64,000 nt of DNA, taken from a bacterium. GTDB taxonomy: Bacteria > Methylomirabilota > Methylomirabilia > Methylomirabilales > 2-02-FULL-66-22. The stretch is from positions 1 to 64,000 of the forward strand of contig JAKPQH010000037.1 in assembly GCA_029580855.1 (NCBI GenBank), read 5' to 3'. Positions 62,591 through 64,000 of the stretch are shown here, in pieces. A program made the translations under genes and the position numbers. A model generated the notes under the pieces. That model was given only the letters and a program-made list of their open reading frames with translations, was not told the origin of the DNA and searched no databases. Within the stretch, counting starts at the first letter, position 1. Each line of letters opens with the position of its first letter.

Positions 62591-64000
62591 GGGCTGCGAT
62601 CCAGGCCCTCTCGCTTCTGCTCTTCACGCTGCTGTTCGGGCTGGCCGATTACCGGCTGCCGGATTGGCTGCCGGCCGATATCTACCTGCGGCTGGACCCG
62701 CTCCTTGGGTTGAGCGCGATCGTGGCGGGGCGCACATGGGTTCCCCGCGCCATCTGGGGTCTTGCGCTACTCGTCGCCACCGCTCTCGTCGGCCGGTTCT
62801 TCTGTTCCTACGTCTGTCCCCTGGGCGCGATCCTGGATTTCCTGGATCCTCTGCTCTTCCGCCGGGTCAAGCGTCGAGCGCTCGACGCCGATGGCGCGCT
62901 CCGGAATGTCAAATACGTCGTGTTGATCGTGTTCATTGCGGCGGCATTGGCCGGGTCGTCGCTTGTCTATCTTCTGGACCCGATCTCCCTCCTCACGCGG
63001 ACGTACACGCTGGCCTTGTTTCCGCCGTTCGTGGGCCTGCTGAACCTGCTGCTGGACGCCGTGCGTCCCGTGGCGGACGCGATGCGCTGGATGAACATTG
63101 CCACGCTGTCCTACACGCAGCCCGTGTTCTATATGTCGCTTCTCACCCTCCTGATCTTCGCGGGGATCATCGCCCTGGGTCGTCTCGCGCCTCGTTTCTG
63201 GTGCCGATACCTGTGTCCGCTGGGCGCGCTGTTGAGCCTCTTTTCCCCGCTGGGCCGTCTCCGGAGGACGGTCGGCCCGGAGTGCCCGGCCTGCGGCGCG
63301 TGCCAGAAGGCGTGCCCCATGGGTGCGGCGATGGACGACGGGGGGACGCGCCTCGCCGAATGCACCCAGTGCCGCACGTGCGTGGCGGCCTGCCCGACGG
63401 ATGTGATCGCGTTCCCGGCATCGTCGAAGATGCTTCCCGTGGGGCTGTCGTCTCGACCGGACCTGTCCCGCCGCACCTTTCTTTACTCCGTGGCCGGTGG
63501 CGTGGGATTGGGATTCGGGGTGCAGCACTCGCCATTCACGCCGCTCCAGAACAAGCAGCAGCTCATCCGGCCGCCGGGCGCCCTCCCCGAGGGCGACTTC
63601 CTCGCCACCTGCATCCGGTGCGGCGAGTGCATGAAGTCGTGCCTCACCAACACGCTCCAGCCCACGCTGTGGGAGGGCGGCCTGGCGGGCCTCTGGACAC
63701 CAAGGCTGGACCTCCGGTTCGCGGCGTGCGAGCAGGAATGCAACGTGTGCGGCAAGGTCTGCCCCACCCAGGCAATTCGCTCGCTGGATCTGGAAGAGAA
63801 GACCCACGCCAAGCTGGGGACCGCCGTCCTCAAGAAGGAGATGTGTCTGGTCTGGGCGCAGGACAAGCTCTGTCTGATCTGCGACGAGGTCTGCCCGTAC
63901 GATGCCATCGTGTTCCGGACCATCGACGGCTACCGCCGCCCGTTCGTGGTCGCGTCGCGGTGCAACGGCTGCGGCTACTGCGAACAGCGCTGTCCGGTGG
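62587..64000 (+). CDS. Polyferredoxin membrane protein (NapH/MauM-like), 3' end outside window
   Basis: The ATG at 62587 overlaps the DUF362 stop (ATGA); the frame stays open to the window edge, 471 codons. About five membrane helices with two NapH-type CxxxCP motifs (FFCSYVCPLGAI near residue 72, FWCRYLCPLGAL near residue 206). 4Fe-4S ferredoxin clusters follow: CPACGACQKACP, CTQCRTCVAACP, CIRCGECMKSC, CNVCGKVCP, CLICDEVCP and CNGCGYCEQRCP. A second segment with RRTFLYSVAGGVGLGFG resembles a Tat-like start inside the chain, suggesting a fusion of NapH-like and NapG/MauM-like parts. The role is membrane electron transfer for the DUF362 partner, inferred. Confidence 0.9.
   Translation, partial: MRAAIQALSLLLFTLLFGLADYRLPDWLPADIYLRLDPLLGLSAIVAGRTWVPRAIWGLALLVATALVGRFFCSYVCPLGAILDFLDPLLFRRVKRRALDADGALRNVKYVVLIVFIAAALAGSSLVYLLDPISLLTRTYTLALFPPFVGLLNLLLDAVRPVADAMRWMNIATLSYTQPVFYMSLLTLLIFAGIIALGRLAPRFWCRYLCPLGALLSLFSPLGRLRRTVGPECPACGACQKACPMGAAMDDGGTRLAECTQCRTCVAACPTDVIAFPASSKMLPVGLSSRPDLSRRTFLYSVAGGVGLGFGVQHSPFTPLQNKQQLIRPPGALPEGDFLATCIRCGECMKSCLTNTLQPTLWEGGLAGLWTPRLDLRFAACEQECNVCGKVCPTQAIRSLDLEEKTHAKLGTAVLKKEMCLVWAQDKLCLICDEVCPYDAIVFRTIDGYRRPFVVASRCNGCGYCEQRCPV

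Overview
This is a GC-rich bacterial window, densely packed and mostly in head-to-tail operons. No rRNA, tRNA or CRISPR array was seen. Strong GC bias at third positions makes most genes open on both strands, so I chose frames by recognisable protein families. The gene mix is histidine degradation, LIV-type, peptide-type and TRAP transporters, an M81/MlrC peptidase, NtrBC-type regulation, a GDP-fucose/GDP-rhamnose polysaccharide locus, and a DapL-like aminotransferase. It suggests a heterotrophic Gram-negative soil or sediment bacterium. I would look first among uncultured lineages such as Rokubacteria/Methylomirabilota, but that is inference.

Layout. (1) 1-9.7 kb, minus strand: a partial DUF748 envelope protein, urocanate hydratase (hutU), CorA, an EamA permease and the LIV-type ABC transporter livF-livG-livM-livH. 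The gene junctions of this operon carry short-period inverted repeat arrays. A small PD-(D/E)XK-fold GxxExxY gene with 29-bp terminal inverted repeats sits between livM and livH. (2) 10.1-37.8 kb: a surface polysaccharide locus with an ABC exporter (wzm/wzt), GDP-sugar synthesis (gmd, rmd, fcl), a WcaJ-type initiating transferase, an MsbA-like flippase, about eight cytosolic glycosyltransferases, three membrane-embedded GT39/GT87-type transferases and three methyltransferases. (3) 37.9-40.8 kb, minus strand: histidine ammonia-lyase (hutH) and a LIV-type binding protein, ended by a strong terminator. Without the polysaccharide locus, regions 1 and 3 would form one hut/liv run on one strand. (4) 40.9-48.2 kb: an NHL-repeat protein, an MlrC peptidase divergent from a peptide-type ABC importer (binding protein plus two permeases, no ATPases), and an EamA permease. 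(5) 48.9-56.3 kb: a small Cys/His-rich protein, a HAD hydrolase, a RodZ-like protein and a signalling block (NtrB-like kinase, NtrC-like activator, receiver-PAS, CheY-like receiver, Hpt). (6) 56.4-60.3 kb, minus strand: aminotransferase and dctPQM TRAP transporter operon. (7) 60.4-64 kb: two decayed pseudogenes (ACT-domain and cupin), then a DUF362 protein and a polyferredoxin membrane protein cut by the window end.

The most unusual content is the set of 7-, 8- and 9-bp periodic arrays. At least four unrelated sequence families share one architecture, two inverted arms around a spacer of about 10-32 bp, and they abut or encode stop codons. One family brackets the GxxExxY nuclease-like gene and also occurs as a gene-less copy 0.9 kb away, which looks like an autonomous/non-autonomous pair of a poorly described mobile element.
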